64,000 nucleotides of DNA from Streptomyces tuirus (GCA_018195615.1 JAGTPG010000002.1:186001-250000), one strand, 5' to 3'. Positions 20,464 through 31,771 are shown, counted from the stretch's first letter. Notes: a model not told the origin generated them from the sequence alone. Made by a program: numbers and translations.

Positions 20464-21549
20464 ATGGTGAAGCTGCATATTCCGGGACGAAAAGAACACG
20501 AGACCGAGGCTCCGCCTCAGGAGTCCGCTCCCGCTCGGGCCCCGGCTCCGACTCCGGAGTCCGCGCAGCCCGGGCCGGGCCCCGAAGTGGAGCGGGCAGC
20601 GCCGGACACGCCGGGCGAGCTGCCACGGAAGTCGTGGGGCGCGGTGCTGAAGGGGAGCCTGCGCGAGTTCAAGGACGACGAGCTCACCGACCGGGCGGCC
20701 GCGCTGACCTACTACGGAGTGCTGGCGCTGTTCCCGGCGCTGCTGGTGCTGGTGTCCGTGCTGGGCCTCACCGGCAAATCGACGACGGACAAGGTGATCG
20801 ACAACCTGCAGCAACTGGCCCCCAGCTCGGCCCGCGACATCATCACCGGGGCCGTCGAGCAGTTGCAGGGCAACGCCGGCATCGGCTCTGTGATGGCCGT
20901 CGTCGGTCTCCTCCTGGCGGTGTGGTCGGCCTCCGGATACGTGGGGGCGTTCATCCGCTCCGCCAACGCCGTCTACGACATGCCCGAGGGCCGGCCGGTG
21001 TGGAAGCTGCTGCCGGTGCGGGTGGGGGTGACGGTCGCCCTGATGGTGCTGGCCCTGCTGAGCGCGCTGATCGTCGTCTTCACGGGCGGGCTCGCCCGGC
21101 AGGCCGGAGCCGCTCTGGGGGTCGGTGACACCGCTCTGACGGTGTGGTCCATCGCGAAATGGCCCGTCCTGGTGGTGCTGGTCACGATCATGATCGCGAT
21201 CCTGTACTGGGCGACCCCCAACGCCAAGGTGAAGGGGTTCCGCTGGATCACCCCGGGCAGCGTGCTGGCCCTGTCGATCTGGCTGATCGCGTCCGCCGGC
21301 TTCGCGGTCTACGTCGCCAACTTCGCCTCGTACAACAAGACCTACGGCACGATGGCCGGCGTCATCATCTTCCTGGTGTGGCTGTGGATCACCAATCTGG
21401 CCATCCTGCTGGGCCTGGAGTTCGACGCGGAGACGGTTCGGCAGCGGGCCATCGCCGGTGGTCATCCGCCCGAGGACGAGCCGTACACCCAGCCGCGTGA
21501 CACCCGCGCCTGGGACGAGGAGGACCGGCGTCGTATGGACGGGGCCTGA
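20464..21549 (+). CDS. YihY/UPF0761-family inner membrane protein
   Basis: A 361-residue protein with a charged Pro/Glu-rich N-terminal tail (to about residue 60), then the family core DRAAALTYYGVLALFPALLV, about six helices, YVGAFIRSANAVYDM and ASYNKTYGTMAGVIIFLVWL. Members were once misnamed ribonuclease BN; they are membrane proteins of uncertain function. Start ATG 20464 was chosen as the first codon of good coding character; the upstream ribosome site is weak. Intact frame. Confidence 0.88.
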   Translation: MVKLHIPGRKEHETEAPPQESAPARAPAPTPESAQPGPGPEVERAAPDTPGELPRKSWGAVLKGSLREFKDDELTDRAAALTYYGVLALFPALLVLVSVLGLTGKSTTDKVIDNLQQLAPSSARDIITGAVEQLQGNAGIGSVMAVVGLLLAVWSASGYVGAFIRSANAVYDMPEGRPVWKLLPVRVGVTVALMVLALLSALIVVFTGGLARQAGAALGVGDTALTVWSIAKWPVLVVLVTIMIAILYWATPNAKVKGFRWITPGSVLALSIWLIASAGFAVYVANFASYNKTYGTMAGVIIFLVWLWITNLAILLGLEFDAETVRQRAIAGGHPPEDEPYTQPRDTRAWDEEDRRRMDGA

Positions 21550-21564
21550 CCGCCCTCGCCCTGG

Positions 21565-22017
21565 TCAGCCCATGAGTCCGGCGGCGACCGTCGCTCCCAG
21601 TTCCCAGCACCTCTCGACGTCGCTCTTGTCCGGCTCGCCGGTCACGGTCACGGCCTCGGCCGTGCGGCGCCAGCCGAGGCCCGTCGTGATCGACTCGATG
21701 CCCCGCACCGCTCCGGTGACGTCGTTCCCGCCGTGCACCCAGTATCCGAAGGGCCGGCCGCGGGTCGCGTCCAGGCACGGGTAGTAGACCTGGTCGAAGA
21801 AGTGCTTGAGGGCTCCGGACATGTAGCCCAGGTTCGCGGGGGTGCCGAGGAGGTAGCCGTCGGCGGCGAGAACGTCGGAGGCGGTGGCGGACAGCGCGGG
21901 CACGCGTACGACCCGCACGTCCTCGATCTCGGGATCCGTCGCGCCGGAGACGACGGCTTCGAACATCGCCTGGCAGTGGGGCGAGGGCGTGTGATGGACG
22001 ATCAGCAAGGTGGCCAC
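21565..22017 (-). CDS. Flavodoxin-like NAD(P)H:FMN oxidoreductase family protein
   Basis: A 150-residue flavodoxin-fold protein: first strand VATLLIVHHTPSPHC, phosphate-binding loop and the GTPANLGYMSGALKHFFDQV segment typical of NADPH-dependent FMN reductases. Likely binds FMN and carries out reductive chemistry in the cytoplasm. GTG 22017 begins the first beta strand; the longer in-frame extension overlaps the SRPBCC gene antisense and is unlikely. It converges with the YihY-type gene, with 15 bases between stops. Confidence 0.85.
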   Translation of the reverse strand: MATLLIVHHTPSPHCQAMFEAVVSGATDPEIEDVRVVRVPALSATASDVLAADGYLLGTPANLGYMSGALKHFFDQVYYPCLDATRGRPFGYWVHGGNDVTGAVRGIESITTGLGWRRTAEAVTVTGEPDKSDVERCWELGATVAAGLMG

Positions 22018-22113
22018 GTCGTCCGACCCTACAAGTCGTGAGGACCATGACTGACCAGCCCGCCATCTGGTACTCGGCGGTCGCTCTCCGTACGAGAAAG
22101 GGAGGTAACCGCC

Positions 22114-22563
22114 TTGTCCCAGGTAGAGGAATCCATCGAGGTCCGCGTCCCGGTGCACACCGCGTACAACCAGTGGACGCAGTTCGAGACGTTTCCCGAG
22201 TTCATGGACGGTGTCGAGCGCATCGAGCAGCGCACCGACACGCTGACGCACTGGGTGACGAAGATCGGCGGCCAGGAACGGGAGTTCGACGCGGAGATCA
22301 CCGAGCAGATCCCCGACGAGCGGGTCGCCTGGACGACCGTGAACGGCGAGGCCAGGCAGGCCGGTGTGGTGACCTTCCACCGCATCCAGGACGACACGAC
22401 CAAGGTCATGCTCCAGATGGACTTCGACCCCAGTGGCGTGGCCGAGACGGTGGGCGACAAGCTCGGGTTCGTCAAGCGGCAGGTCTCAGGTGATCTGCAG
22501 CGGTTCAAGCGGTTCATGGAGGCGCGTGGGTCGGAGACGGGGGCCTGGCGCGGCGAGGTCTGA
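22114..22563 (+). CDS. SRPBCC-family (cyclase/dehydrase-like) protein
   Basis: A 149-residue START/SRPBCC protein: VEESIEVRVPVHTAYNQWTQ opens the fold, FPEFMDGVERIEQ and WVTKIGGQEREFDAEI follow, and the C-terminal helix GDLQRFKRFMEAR closes it. The fold binds hydrophobic ligands. Such stand-alone Streptomyces proteins are often called cyclase/dehydrase but have no proven reaction. TTG 22114 has GGGAGGT upstream. Divergent from the flavodoxin-like gene. A strong hairpin follows. Confidence 0.85.
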   Translation: MSQVEESIEVRVPVHTAYNQWTQFETFPEFMDGVERIEQRTDTLTHWVTKIGGQEREFDAEITEQIPDERVAWTTVNGEARQAGVVTFHRIQDDTTKVMLQMDFDPSGVAETVGDKLGFVKRQVSGDLQRFKRFMEARGSETGAWRGEV

Positions 22564-22576
22564 TCCGGCGACGGAA

Positions 22577-22611
22577 GGCGGCCGTCACCACTGCTCGTGG
22601 TGGCGGCCGTC
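22577..22611. terminator. Bidirectional hairpin terminator
   Basis: A 15-base stem (two G-T pairs) around TGCTC lies between the convergent SRPBCC and P-type ATPase genes. It could stop transcription from both sides. Confidence 0.8.
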
Positions 22612-22627
22612 GTCCGTCGCTCATCCG

Positions 22628-25600
22628 CTATGCCACGACGGGCCTGGCGATCCCGCTCCGCAGCGCTTCCCTGGCCTTCCCGCTCAGGTCGCCCAGCCGC
22701 AGGGCGAGCTGTGCCGCCGTGTCGTAGAGGCTGTGCACGGCCCGGAGGTGTTCCAGGCGCGGAGCCAGGACCGACAGGGCGATGGCCATGGCCACGCCAG
22801 CCCAGGCCACGGGCCCGAGCGGCGTGCAGCCGAAGAAGTGGCTGACGCCGGGGGTCTGGACGAGCGCCGCGAGCACCGCGGCGGAGCCCAGAGCCGTGAC
22901 CCAGACCAGCGGGCTTCGGCGGCGGCCGGAGAGCGTCTGCACGAGCTGCGCACCGACCACGCCGCACAGCGCCATGGTAGTGGACCGGCGTTCCGTGCCG
23001 GGGGTGAGGCGGCCGATGAGGTACGCCGTGACCGCGCCCAGGCAGGTGGTGAGGCCCCGCCGCCGGATCGAGCGCAGCAGGGGCGCGCCGAGGGCGTCGA
23101 GGCCCATCGGTCCGGTCGCGGCGTGCTCCGCCGTCGAGGGGTCGTCGCTCGGGGTGACCGCCACCGCCATGGCCGGGAACATGTCCGTGAGCAGATTGAC
23201 CAGCAGCAGCTGACGCGTGGACAGCGGCGAGGCGCCGGCCAGCAGGGTGCCGAGGACGCTGAAGCCGACCTCGCCGGCGTTGCCGCCGATGAGGATGCTC
23301 ACCGCGTCGGCGACGCTGCGCCACAGGGCACGGCCTTCGACGACCGCGTCCACCAGGACGGACAGGTCGCCGGTGGTGAGCACGAGGTCGGCGGCGTTGC
23401 GGGCCGCCGCGGAGCCGCGGGCCTCGACGCCGACCCCGACGTCGGCGGCGCGGATGGCGGCGGCGTCGTTGGCGCCGTCGCCGGCCATCGCCACGACCCG
23501 GCCGGCCTGCTGCAGAGCCTCCACGACGTGCAGCTTCTGCTCGGGTGCGACCCGGGCCACGACGCCCCCGCCGCGCAGGACCCGGACCCGTTCGCGGCGC
23601 TCCATGGCGACCAGTTCGTCGCCCGTCACCACTTCGGTCTCCTCCGGCCAGCCCAGTTGCAGGGCGATCGCGCGGGCGGTCTCCGGGTGGTCGCCGGTCA
23701 GCATGACGGGCAGGATGCCGGACCTGCGCAGTTCCGCGAGCAGCGCCTGCGAGGTGTCGCGGGGGACGTCGGCCAGCGCGATCAGCCCGCTGAACTCCAG
23801 GTCGGCGAGCGGCGTGTCGAGTTCGGCGTCGGCGTCGCCGGCCCGGCAGGAGCGGCGGGCGACGGCGAGCACGCGCAGGCCTTGTCCGGCCAGTTCGTGA
23901 GCCGTGTCGGTGGCGTGGCCGGGCAGGTCACGGCAGGCGGGCAGGATCGTCTCGGGGGCGCCCTTGACGACGAGGACGTCACCGAAGTCCGGGTCGCCGT
24001 CGCGGCCGACCGCCGCGGCGTAGCCCCGGCTGGCCTCGAAGGGCAGCTCGCCGGTCGGTGTCCAGCCCTCGTCGGGCGGGGCGACGTCGAGGACGGCCTC
24101 GTCGGTGGCGTGCGCGACGCGGCGCCCCTGCCCCGTCTCCTCCTGCGGGCAGGCGCGCGCGGCCAGCCGCATGATCGGTGCGGCCCGTTCGGCGTCGGCG
24201 TCCAGGACGGTGCCGTCGGCGGTGGCGACCCGGACCAGCCGCAGCTTGTTCTCGGTGAGGGTGCCGGTCTTGTCGAAGCAGACGGTGTCGACCCGCCCGA
24301 GCGCCTCCAGGGTGCGCGGGGTGCGGACCAGGACGCCGCGCCGGGACAGCCGGCGGGCCGCCGCCATCTGCGCGACCGTGGCCACGAGCGGGAGCCCTTC
24401 CGGTACGGCGGCGACCGCCACCGCGACACCGCCGCTGACGGCGCGTCGTACGGGGCTGCCGCGCAGCAGGGACAGTCCGGTCACCGCCGCGCCGCCCGTG
24501 AAGGTCACCGGCAGCGCCTTGCGGGTCAGCTCCTGGAGCCGGGCCTGTACGCCGGCGGGCGGCGGGGTGCGGGCGGCGAGCGTGACGGCACGGCCCGCCT
24601 CGGTCTGGTCGCCGGTGTCCACCACGAGCGCGGTGGCGTTTCCGGCCACGACGGTCGTGCCCTCGAACACCATGCAGGCCCGCTGCGCCACCGGCGCGCC
24701 GGGGGTGGCGTCGAGGGCCTTGGTGACCGGCAGCGACTCGCCGGTGAGTGCCGACTCGTCGACCTCCAGGCCGTCGACGTCCAGGAGCCGCGCGTCGGCG
24801 GGTACGACGTCGCCGGCGCCGAGGGTGATCTCGTCCCCGGGCCGGAGCCGGGCCGCGTCGACGGTGACCGTGCGCGTACGGCTCTCCCGCCTGCGGGCCT
24901 TGGGCTGCTGACGGGCGGCCAGCCGTGCCAGTGCCTGTTCGGCGCGCAGTCGTTGGAGTCCGCCGGTGACGGCGTTGAGGTCCATGGCGCCGACGACCAG
25001 CAGCGCGTCGACGAGCGAGCCGAGCAGCGCGGAGGCGACGGCGCCCGTGGCCAGGACGGGTGTGAGCGGATCGTCGAGTTCGCGGCGTACCGCGCCGGCC
25101 GCCTGCCAGGTCCAGCGGGCGGGCGTCAGCACGGGGTGACGGGTCAGGCGGGCGGCCTGCTGTCGCGAGCGGTCGGCGAGCAGGGCGAGCCCGCGGGGCT
25201 CCTCGTCCCTGCCGGTTCGCCCCAGCCGGGCCTGGGCCTCATGGGGCTCCAGGGCGTGCCAGGGGATGTGCAGCCGCGGCGGGGGCGGGGTCGCCCGGGC
25301 CACGCGGGTGGCTTCGAGCCAGCCGACGAGCAGGGCGTTCGCGGCGGCGATGTTGACGGGCGCGTGCCGGCTGAGGGCCACCGGCCGGGCCGGCGCGGCG
25401 CCTGTCCGCCGCGGGCGACCAGGAGTCCCGACAGGGCAGCGCCCGCGCGGGCCAGGGTCTGCGAGCGGCGTCCGACGCGCCGGGCCGCCGGGATCGCCGT
25501 GAGCAGTCGCCAGACGTCGGCGAGCCCGCCCGGGGCCAGGGCGTCGGCGCCCCAGGAGACGGCCGTCCGCCCGTCGGTGAGGGCGATGGCCACGTCACCG

Positions 25601-26976
25601 GCGGGCAGTCCGGCCGCGACGTGCCCGGCGCCGGACTCGTCCAGCCGGGCGACGGTCACGACCACGCGCCCGTCGTCCTGGAGGCCTCGTACGACGTCCG
25701 CGAACGGTGTCCCGCTCGGGGCGACCTCGTCGGCGAGCCGGGTGATGTCCTTCAGGTCGGAGCCGCCCGCGATCACCACGTGCAGTCCTGCCCTGCGGGC
25801 GGCGTCGAGCACGGCCTCGGCGAAGGGGTCGACCGGGTCGTCGGGCAGGCCGTCGGGGGCGCTGTCGGAGTCGCCGCCGCTCCGGGACCGCCGGCTGCGC
25901 AGGGCGTCGGCGTGCAGGACGAGGGCATCGGCGATCTCCAGCTGCCGCAGCCGGTCCGCGCTGCGCACGAGGATCCCGGCGTGGGCGAGGAAGGCGCCGA
26001 GGGTCGCGTTGAAGGCGGCCGGTCCGTACCGGGCCGCCTTCGGGGACCCGGCCAGGACCGCTTCGGCCGCTTCCCGCGCGTCGTGCGTGACGAGGAGGGT
26101 GGCGGCGGCGCCGGCGAGGCTGCCGGTGCTCGCGTGGGACGCGTACTCCTGGGCGGGTGTCACCCGCAGCGGCGGCCGGGTGCCCGTCGGGCAGGGCAGG
26201 CTGGTGCGCCGTTCGAGGCAGATGTCGTCGTGCAGCGCCTCGAAGGCCGCGGCCCTGGACACGGCTTCGGTCAGCTGGGCGCCGCGCAGCACGCCGTCGA
26301 GCACGAGTGCCAGCGGGGTCTGGCCGACTCCGTGCGCGGCGGCGTTGCCGGCGGCGAGGACGAGTTCCATCCCGGACCTGCCGAACCGCTTCCTCAGCAA
26401 GGCGCGGAAGCGGGGGTTCTCGCGCAGCAGCGTGACAGTGGCGGTGACGATGCGTGAGGTGGGCGGCAGGCGCAGGGACCGGCCGGCCAGGGCACCGGCC
26501 GCGCCGGCGGCGTCCAGCAGGATCGCCGCCGCGGTGACGCGCACCTCGCCGGGGTCGCCGGGGTGGGAGGTCTCGTGGGCTTCGGGATCGGCGCCCTCGT
26601 CCAGGCCGAGGCGGGCGGCGAGCTCGGTGGCCCGTTCGGTGACCCGGTCGGTGGCGGCGTCCTCGACCGTGGTGATCACCAGGCGGGACAGTCCCTCGTC
26701 CCAGTACGCCATGAGCACGTCCGGGTGATCGAGCAGTTCCCCGGCCAGCCTGCGGGCGAGCGCGCCGGCGTCGCCTTCGGCGCGCCGCAGCGCGAGGTGG
26801 ACGCGCTGCCCGGCCTTCCAGTGCTGTCCGCCGGTGAGGGCGTTGCGTGCGACGTTGCGGACGCGGCGCGTGGTGTCGTAGACGGACGTCACTCCCTGGG
26901 CGGTGGTGCGGGCGGCGCCTGCGGCCGCCCCGGCCATGGCCCCGACGAGCGGGGCGACGTCGAAGCGTGTGAGCAT
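22628..26976 (-). CDS. Large CtpI/CtpH-like P-type ATPase (one frameshift)
   Basis: A 1449-residue P-type ATPase, about 1.5 times the usual length. The N-terminal ~600 residues form a cytosolic/helical region (FDVAPLVGAMAGAAAGAART; LEIADALVLHADALRSRR) as in mycobacterial CtpI. The core follows: ALTGESLPV (actuator), PEGLPLVATVA in the membrane, DKTGTLTENK with the phosphorylated Asp, VKGAPE, MLTGDHPETA and MAGDGANDAAA. The transported ion is not known for this group. One base appears missing at about 25390-25415, where ARGG passes to RPVALSRHAPV. ATG 26976 lies 16 bases after the partner gene. Confidence 0.88.
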
Positions 26977-26992
26977 CTGCTGGTGTCCCGAC

Positions 26993-27570
26993 TCAGCTGG
27001 TGGGGCGGCTGTCGTGTCCGGTCCGGTGGGCTGCCTGCTCCCGGCCCGGCTCCTCGCCGTGCGGGGGGTGGTGGGAGGTGGCCTCGGCGACCTGTTTCAG
27101 CGCGGAGGCGGTGGCGGTGTCGCCCACTTTGGCGGGCTGCTCGTGCACGTGCTGTTCCGGCCGGTCGTGGCGGTAGTGGGACGAGGCGAGCCTGTCGCCG
27201 GGGCCGTACGAGGCGCCCGGCTCGTCCCGCCTGTCCTTCGCTTCCGCTCCGGAGGGGCGGTCAGCGGCCCGGCCGGCGTCGCCGTTCGCTGTGGCACCGT
27301 CGGGTCCGTGTCCGGGCCTCGGCCGGGTCAGCCAGGCGACGGCCGCGCCGGTGAGGGCCACCGGCCACTCCACCACTCCGGCCGCCCGAGCACTCCCGCA
27401 CCGGCGTACACGGCCATCCGGCGGCCGCGCGGCGACACCGCTTCGATCCGGTTCAGGGTGCCCCCGGCCACCTTGCCCACCTGGCCCGCACCCGGCAGAT
27501 GCCTCAGTCCCGAGGCGACGGCCCGCAACGGCTGCGGAAGATCGGGCGACCGCGATGTGTCCTGGTTCAT
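26993..27570 (-). CDS. Small partner protein of the P-type ATPase (one frameshift)
   Basis: A 192-residue protein immediately upstream of the P-type ATPase in one operon. Residues 1-60 are a conserved amphipathic region (LPQPLRAVASGLRHLPGAG), then one hydrophobic helix (VVEWPVALTGAAVAWLTRP), then a long hydrophilic, disordered tail. Start ATG 27570 follows GGAGG. A missing base in the C run 27385-27387 shifts the frame just before the helix. Probably a membrane-anchored accessory to the ATPase; no family name recognised. Confidence 0.7.
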
Positions 27571-27838
27571 GACGACCTCCACAAGCGCGTTGTCCAGCGG
27601 TTTCCACCGGCTTCCCAGGTCTTGGTGCCATATTCCGACTTTGGTGGAGCGAGTGCTTGTCGTGGTCGGGCCCGTGGCCGGTGCGCCGCCACGAGGAGGA
27701 GTGTCCGGCCGCCCGGTCCCTCCATCGATGTAGCCGCGGCATCGGCTCTCAGCAGGATGTGCGGCGCGCGGGCGGGGACGAGCATGGTCCGCGGACGTCC
27801 TCCGTACCGGCCCCTCACCTGCCCAGAGGAGACTCGTC

Positions 27839-29723
27839 ATGCCCGAAAAGCCGAGGACGCGCGCGCCGCGCCGCACCGCGGTGGCCGCCGTGGCCCTGCT
27901 GGTCGCAACGACCGGAACGACGGCGGCCGCGGAGGAACGGCCGGCGGCCGCGGACCTGCGCGCCGACGTGAACCAGGACGGCCGCGTGGATGTCGCGGGG
28001 ACGTCCGACGAGGCGGGCGAGGAGGTGTGGCGGCCGGGGCGCGGGCGGTCTTCCTGGCCAACGTCGACGACGACGCGCGACGCTGCCGGATGCGCCCCGG
28101 CGATCTGGACCGTATCGACCCGGCGGTGGACGAGCGGCTGGCGGCCTGCCATGACGCCGCGGACGAGCGGGTCGACGGGGTACGGGACGAGGCCGATCTG
28201 GCCCCGCTGCGGATCCCGCCCGCGGCCGTCGGTGGTCAGGCCTCCGGCCGTGTGGAGGTGGCGGCGGCGCAGCGGCCGTACGCGCGCCTGTTCGTCAGGC
28301 GGGACGGTGCGCTGCGGGTGCTGCGCGGACCGCTGACGGCGCGTGAGCTGCGGGCCGGTGTCGCACTGGCCCTGGAGGGCCGCGACATCGTGCGCGACCC
28401 CCGGCGCTGGGACGGCGAGGTCACGGTCACCCTCACGGTGACCGACCGCGGGCGCAGCACGTCCGACCGGGTGCGGCTGAAGGTGGCACCCGTGCTGTTC
28501 CAGCACGACCTGCAGCGCGCCGAGCGGATCTTCGCGGCCCGGCCGGGGCCGGGCCGAGGCGTCCCGCCCGGCCCCTGGAGTGTGGGTGACGCCTACCGGC
28601 CGCGGGAGTGGCGGCCGTTCGCCTCCTCACTGGTCCGGGCGGCGGGTGCCGCGGGGCTGTCCCGGCGGGACGTCACCTTCACGGCCGGTACGGAGCAGTG
28701 GTGGCGGGACATCTGGCGGCAGGACATGGTCGAACCGGGCGTGGCGAGTGTCCCGGCGCCCGGCGGACGGGTGCACGGCATGCGGGTGCTGTTGCGCGCG
28801 CCGGTGCTGTGGGCGCCGCCCGAGGGCGGCAAGGCGACGCTGAGCCGGTCGGCGCGGCTGCTGTTCCGCGATTTCCGGGGGCCGGACGTCGGGGTGGTGC
28901 AGCAGTTCACGCCGGGGCGCGAACCCGGGGGCGTCGATCTGCAGAACTTCACCGGCAACTTCGAGTCCGTGCCGCCGTACGAGGGTCACCGCACGGGCGG
29001 GTGGTGTACGGCACGGCTCCGCACCGGGCGCCCGATCCGGCGTTCGTGCGGATGATCGAGGCGCAGGGCATGCAGCCGGCCGTCACCATCGACACGTCGT
29101 GGCTGCTGGTCGGACACGTGGACGAGACGGTGCACGTGGTGCGGGCCGGGAACGAGCGCGGCTGGACACTGGCGGTGGCCGATCCCCGTCAGGCGGTGGA
29201 GTTGCTGCGCCGTGCGCAGCGTGCCGGGGAGGGCGGGCAGCGGCTGTTCGCCGGCACGACGGCGCGGCACAAGCCGAGCGTCGACGCGCTGCTGGCCGAC
29301 GACGGCTTCCTCGCCGGCAACACGGAGGCGGCGCGCCGCATCGACGACCAGATCGCCGTCCTGCTGCGGGAGACGGGACTGTCCCGCCGCGACCTGGTAC
29401 GGGTGCCCGTGCTGTACGCGATGGCCGCCGTGGCTCCCGGCGCCCACGAGGGTGCGATCGCCTACTCCCCCAGCGTCGCCAACGGGCTGTCCCTCAGCGC
29501 CCGGGACTACGCCGCGCCCGATCCGCACGGACCGAAGGTGGACGGCCGTGACCTGTTCCGCACCGCCACCGAGGAGGCACTCGCCGCCGGCGGCGTGCGC
29601 GTGCACTGGGTGGAGAACTTCGCCTGGTCGCACCTGGCGGGTGGAGAGGTCCACTGCGCGACGAACGCGCTGCGCGACACCTCCGGTGGCGCGCCGTGGT
29701 GGAGGACCGGCCGGGGCCGGTGA
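27839..29723 (+). CDS. Secreted protein-arginine deiminase (frameshifted)
   Basis: A 628-residue exported enzyme predicted to convert arginine residues of proteins, or free arginine derivatives, to citrulline and ammonia. A signal peptide (TAVAAVALLVATTGTTAAAE) is followed by beta-rich regions (VFLANVDDDARRC; RLFVRRDGALRVL). The catalytic PAD domain has QDMVEPGV, VTIDTSWLLVGHVDETVHVV with the Asp/His/Asp set, and the terminal GGEVHCATNALRD with the nucleophilic Cys. Start ATG 27839 follows GAGGAGA. Single-base losses at 28043-28045 and 28995-28997 split it in three. Targets in Streptomyces are unknown. Confidence 0.88.
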
Positions 29724-29886
29724 GGGACCCGGCCTCCCCGTGACCGGGAACGCCCCGCGGCCCGGCTCGCTCCGTAAGCCTTCCGTGTCGGTCCGGGAGC
29801 GTCGGGTACTCAGAGCACGCACGCAGGCCGTCTCGGGTCCGGGCAGCGCGGGCAGAGCGGTGTCCGGTCCGGCGAATGGAGTGGTC

Positions 29887-30563
29887 ATGACGCAGAACGG
29901 TGATGACGCGACGCTCGTCCGGCGGCCGGGGTCCCCGACCTCCGGCTGACCCCCGACCCCACCGAGCCCGCGCCACCACAGGACCCGCAGGCCGAGGAGC
30001 CGCCGCAGGAACTTCCCCTGGACCGCAACCAGGCGCTGCTGGAGGCGGCCAAGCAGGTCGGTGCCCTGCTGAAGCGGAAGGGGCACCTCTTCGCGCTGGC
30101 CGGGAGCGTGGCCGCCTATGCCCACGGCGGCGAGAAGAACCTCCAGCACGACGTCGACTTCGCCATCCGCCCCGAGGACGCGAAGGCGGTGGCGGCCACG
30201 CTCCGCGAGGCCGGGCTGACGGTCTACACCCCGCCCGAGGACTGGCTGATCAAGGCCACGTGCTTCGGCCAGCCGGTGGACATCATCTTCGAGCTGGCGC
30301 ACCAGCCGGTCGGCGCGGAGATGCTGGAGAGGGCGCAGGAGGTCTCGGTCGACTCGGTGCGCATGCCGGTCCTGGCGCCGACCGACCTCCTGTGGAGCCT
30401 GATCGCCGCCTTCTCCGAGCACCACTGCGACTTCGGCGCGGCCCTGCCCATCGCGCGTGCCCTGCGGGAGAAGGTCGACTGGGAGCGGGTGCGGCGCGCG
30501 TGCGGGGACGCGCCCATGCCCGCCGCCTTCTTCTTCCTTCTGGAGCGCCTGAACGTCATCTGA
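29887..30563 (+). CDS. Nucleotidyltransferase-fold protein (one frameshift)
   Basis: A 225-residue protein whose core (about residues 60-160) matches the minimal nucleotidyltransferase fold: FALAGSVAAYAHGG followed by HDVDFAI, the GS...DxD-like metal site, then an LLWSLIAAFSEHHCDF helix. Relatives include antibiotic nucleotidyltransferases and toxin/antitoxin NTases, so substrate cannot be told. The N-terminal 50 residues are Pro/Glu-rich. ATG 29887 is brought into frame by one G missing in the run 29928-29931. It is 16 bases upstream of the BON gene. Confidence 0.78.
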
Positions 30564-30579
30564 TGCGGAAGGAACATCC

Positions 30580-30866
30580 ATGAGTACCCACGGACCGGAG
30601 CACCCGGGCGGCGGGGAGCCGGCACAGAACCTGGACTACCGGATCGCCCACCTCCAGGACCGCCTCGCCTCCGGCGAGCTCGGTGAACTGGGCGTGCGGG
30701 TCGAGGCGCGCGGCCAGACGGTGCTGCTCACCGGCACCGTGCCCTCGGCGCCCTGCCGCGACGAGATTCTGCGCACCGTCCACGAGGAGCTCACCGGGAT
30801 CCCGGTGCACAGCGACCTCGTGGTCACCGAGACCTCCTCCCCGACCACGCGGAGGAACTGGCATGA
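30580..30866 (+). CDS. BON-domain protein (one frameshift)
   Basis: A 95-residue protein with a BON domain (LDYRIAHLQDRLASGEL then VRVEARGQTVLLTGTVPS), a small alpha/beta module thought to bind phospholipid or peptidoglycan-linked partners. Start ATG 30580 follows GGAAGGAA. A missing base in the C run 30839-30842 hides the true end. Correction gives SSPDHAEELA and a TGA overlapping the next ATG as ATGA, so the two are translationally coupled. Confidence 0.75.
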
Positions 30867-31625
30867 TCCGCATCGCAGCCGTCGGAGACATCCACATGGG
30901 CCCGGAGAGTCAGGGCCTGCTCCGCCCCGCCTTCGAGACTCTGCCCGAGTGTGCCGACCTCCTGCTGCTGGCCGGTGACCTGACCCGGCACGGCACGCCC
31001 GAGGAGATGCGCGTGGTGGCGCGGGAGATCCAGGATCTCGCCGTTCCGGTGGTCGCCGTCCTGGGCAACCACGACCATCACGACGACAGGCCCGACGAGG
31101 TCACGGCCATCCTCCGGGACGTCGGCGCCCACGTCCTGGAGGGGCGGGGAACGGTCGTGGAGAGCGGCGGGTCTCGGATCGGCGTGGCCGGCACCAAGGG
31201 GTTCGGCGGCGGCTTCGTCGGGCGCTGCGCCGGGGAGTTCGGCGAGCCGGTCATGAAGGAGTTCGTCAGGTACTCGCGGCGGCGGGCCGACGCCCTGCGG
31301 GCCGCTCTGGAGCAGTTGGGCGAGGAGGGCTGTGACGCGCGGATCGCCCTGACCCACTACTCCCCGTCCCGGACACGCTGGCGGGCGAACCGCTGGAGAT
31401 CTATCCGTTCCTGGGCAGTTATCTGCTGGCCGAGGCGATCGACACGGCCGGCGCCGACCTCGCGGTGCACGGGCACGCGCACGCCGGCACGGAACACGGC
31501 ATGACGAGCGGCGGCGTACGGGTGCGCAACGTCGCCCAGCCGGTCATCGGGCGGGCCTTCCACGTCTACCACCTGCCGGTCCGTGACCACGCGACCGCCG
31601 GGGTCGCCGCGCAAGCCGCCCTTAG
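30863..31625 (+). CDS. Calcineurin-like metallophosphoesterase (frameshifted)
   Basis: A cytoplasmic binuclear-metal phosphoesterase: RIAAVGDIHMG (motif GDxH), LLLLAGDLTRHG (GD), VLGNHDHH (GNHD), ALTHYSP and HGHAHAG. These hydrolyse phosphodiesters or monoesters; the substrate is unknown. It is coupled to the BON gene by an ATGA overlap. A base is missing in the C run 31362-31365. A second loss at about 31618-31620 would put the stop at 31623-31625, just before a strong hairpin; without it the frame runs on through the terminator to 31773. About 254 residues after correction. Confidence 0.82.
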
Positions 31626-31643
31626 ACGACCCTGTTGCCCCTG

Positions 31644-31670
31644 CGCCGCCGGCCGACCACGCCGGCGGCG
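31644..31670 (+). terminator. Hairpin terminator after metallophosphoesterase
   Basis: A perfect 10-base stem (CGCCGCCGGC with GCCGGCGGCG) around a 7-base loop, followed by TTCT. It supports a gene end at 31625 rather than read-through. Confidence 0.8.
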
Positions 31671-31771
31671 TTCTCCGTGTGCCGCGGCAGGTGACGCCGA
31701 ACCCCGCTCCCGTACCGCCTCTGGTGTGAACGCCCCGCACGTCGCGCCCGTTCCGGGCATTTTGTCTGCTT

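Noticed and set aside
22433..26728. Very long rightward open frame opposite the P-type ATPase
   Set aside because: Shadow of the ATPase, whose catalytic motifs prove the leftward strand codes.
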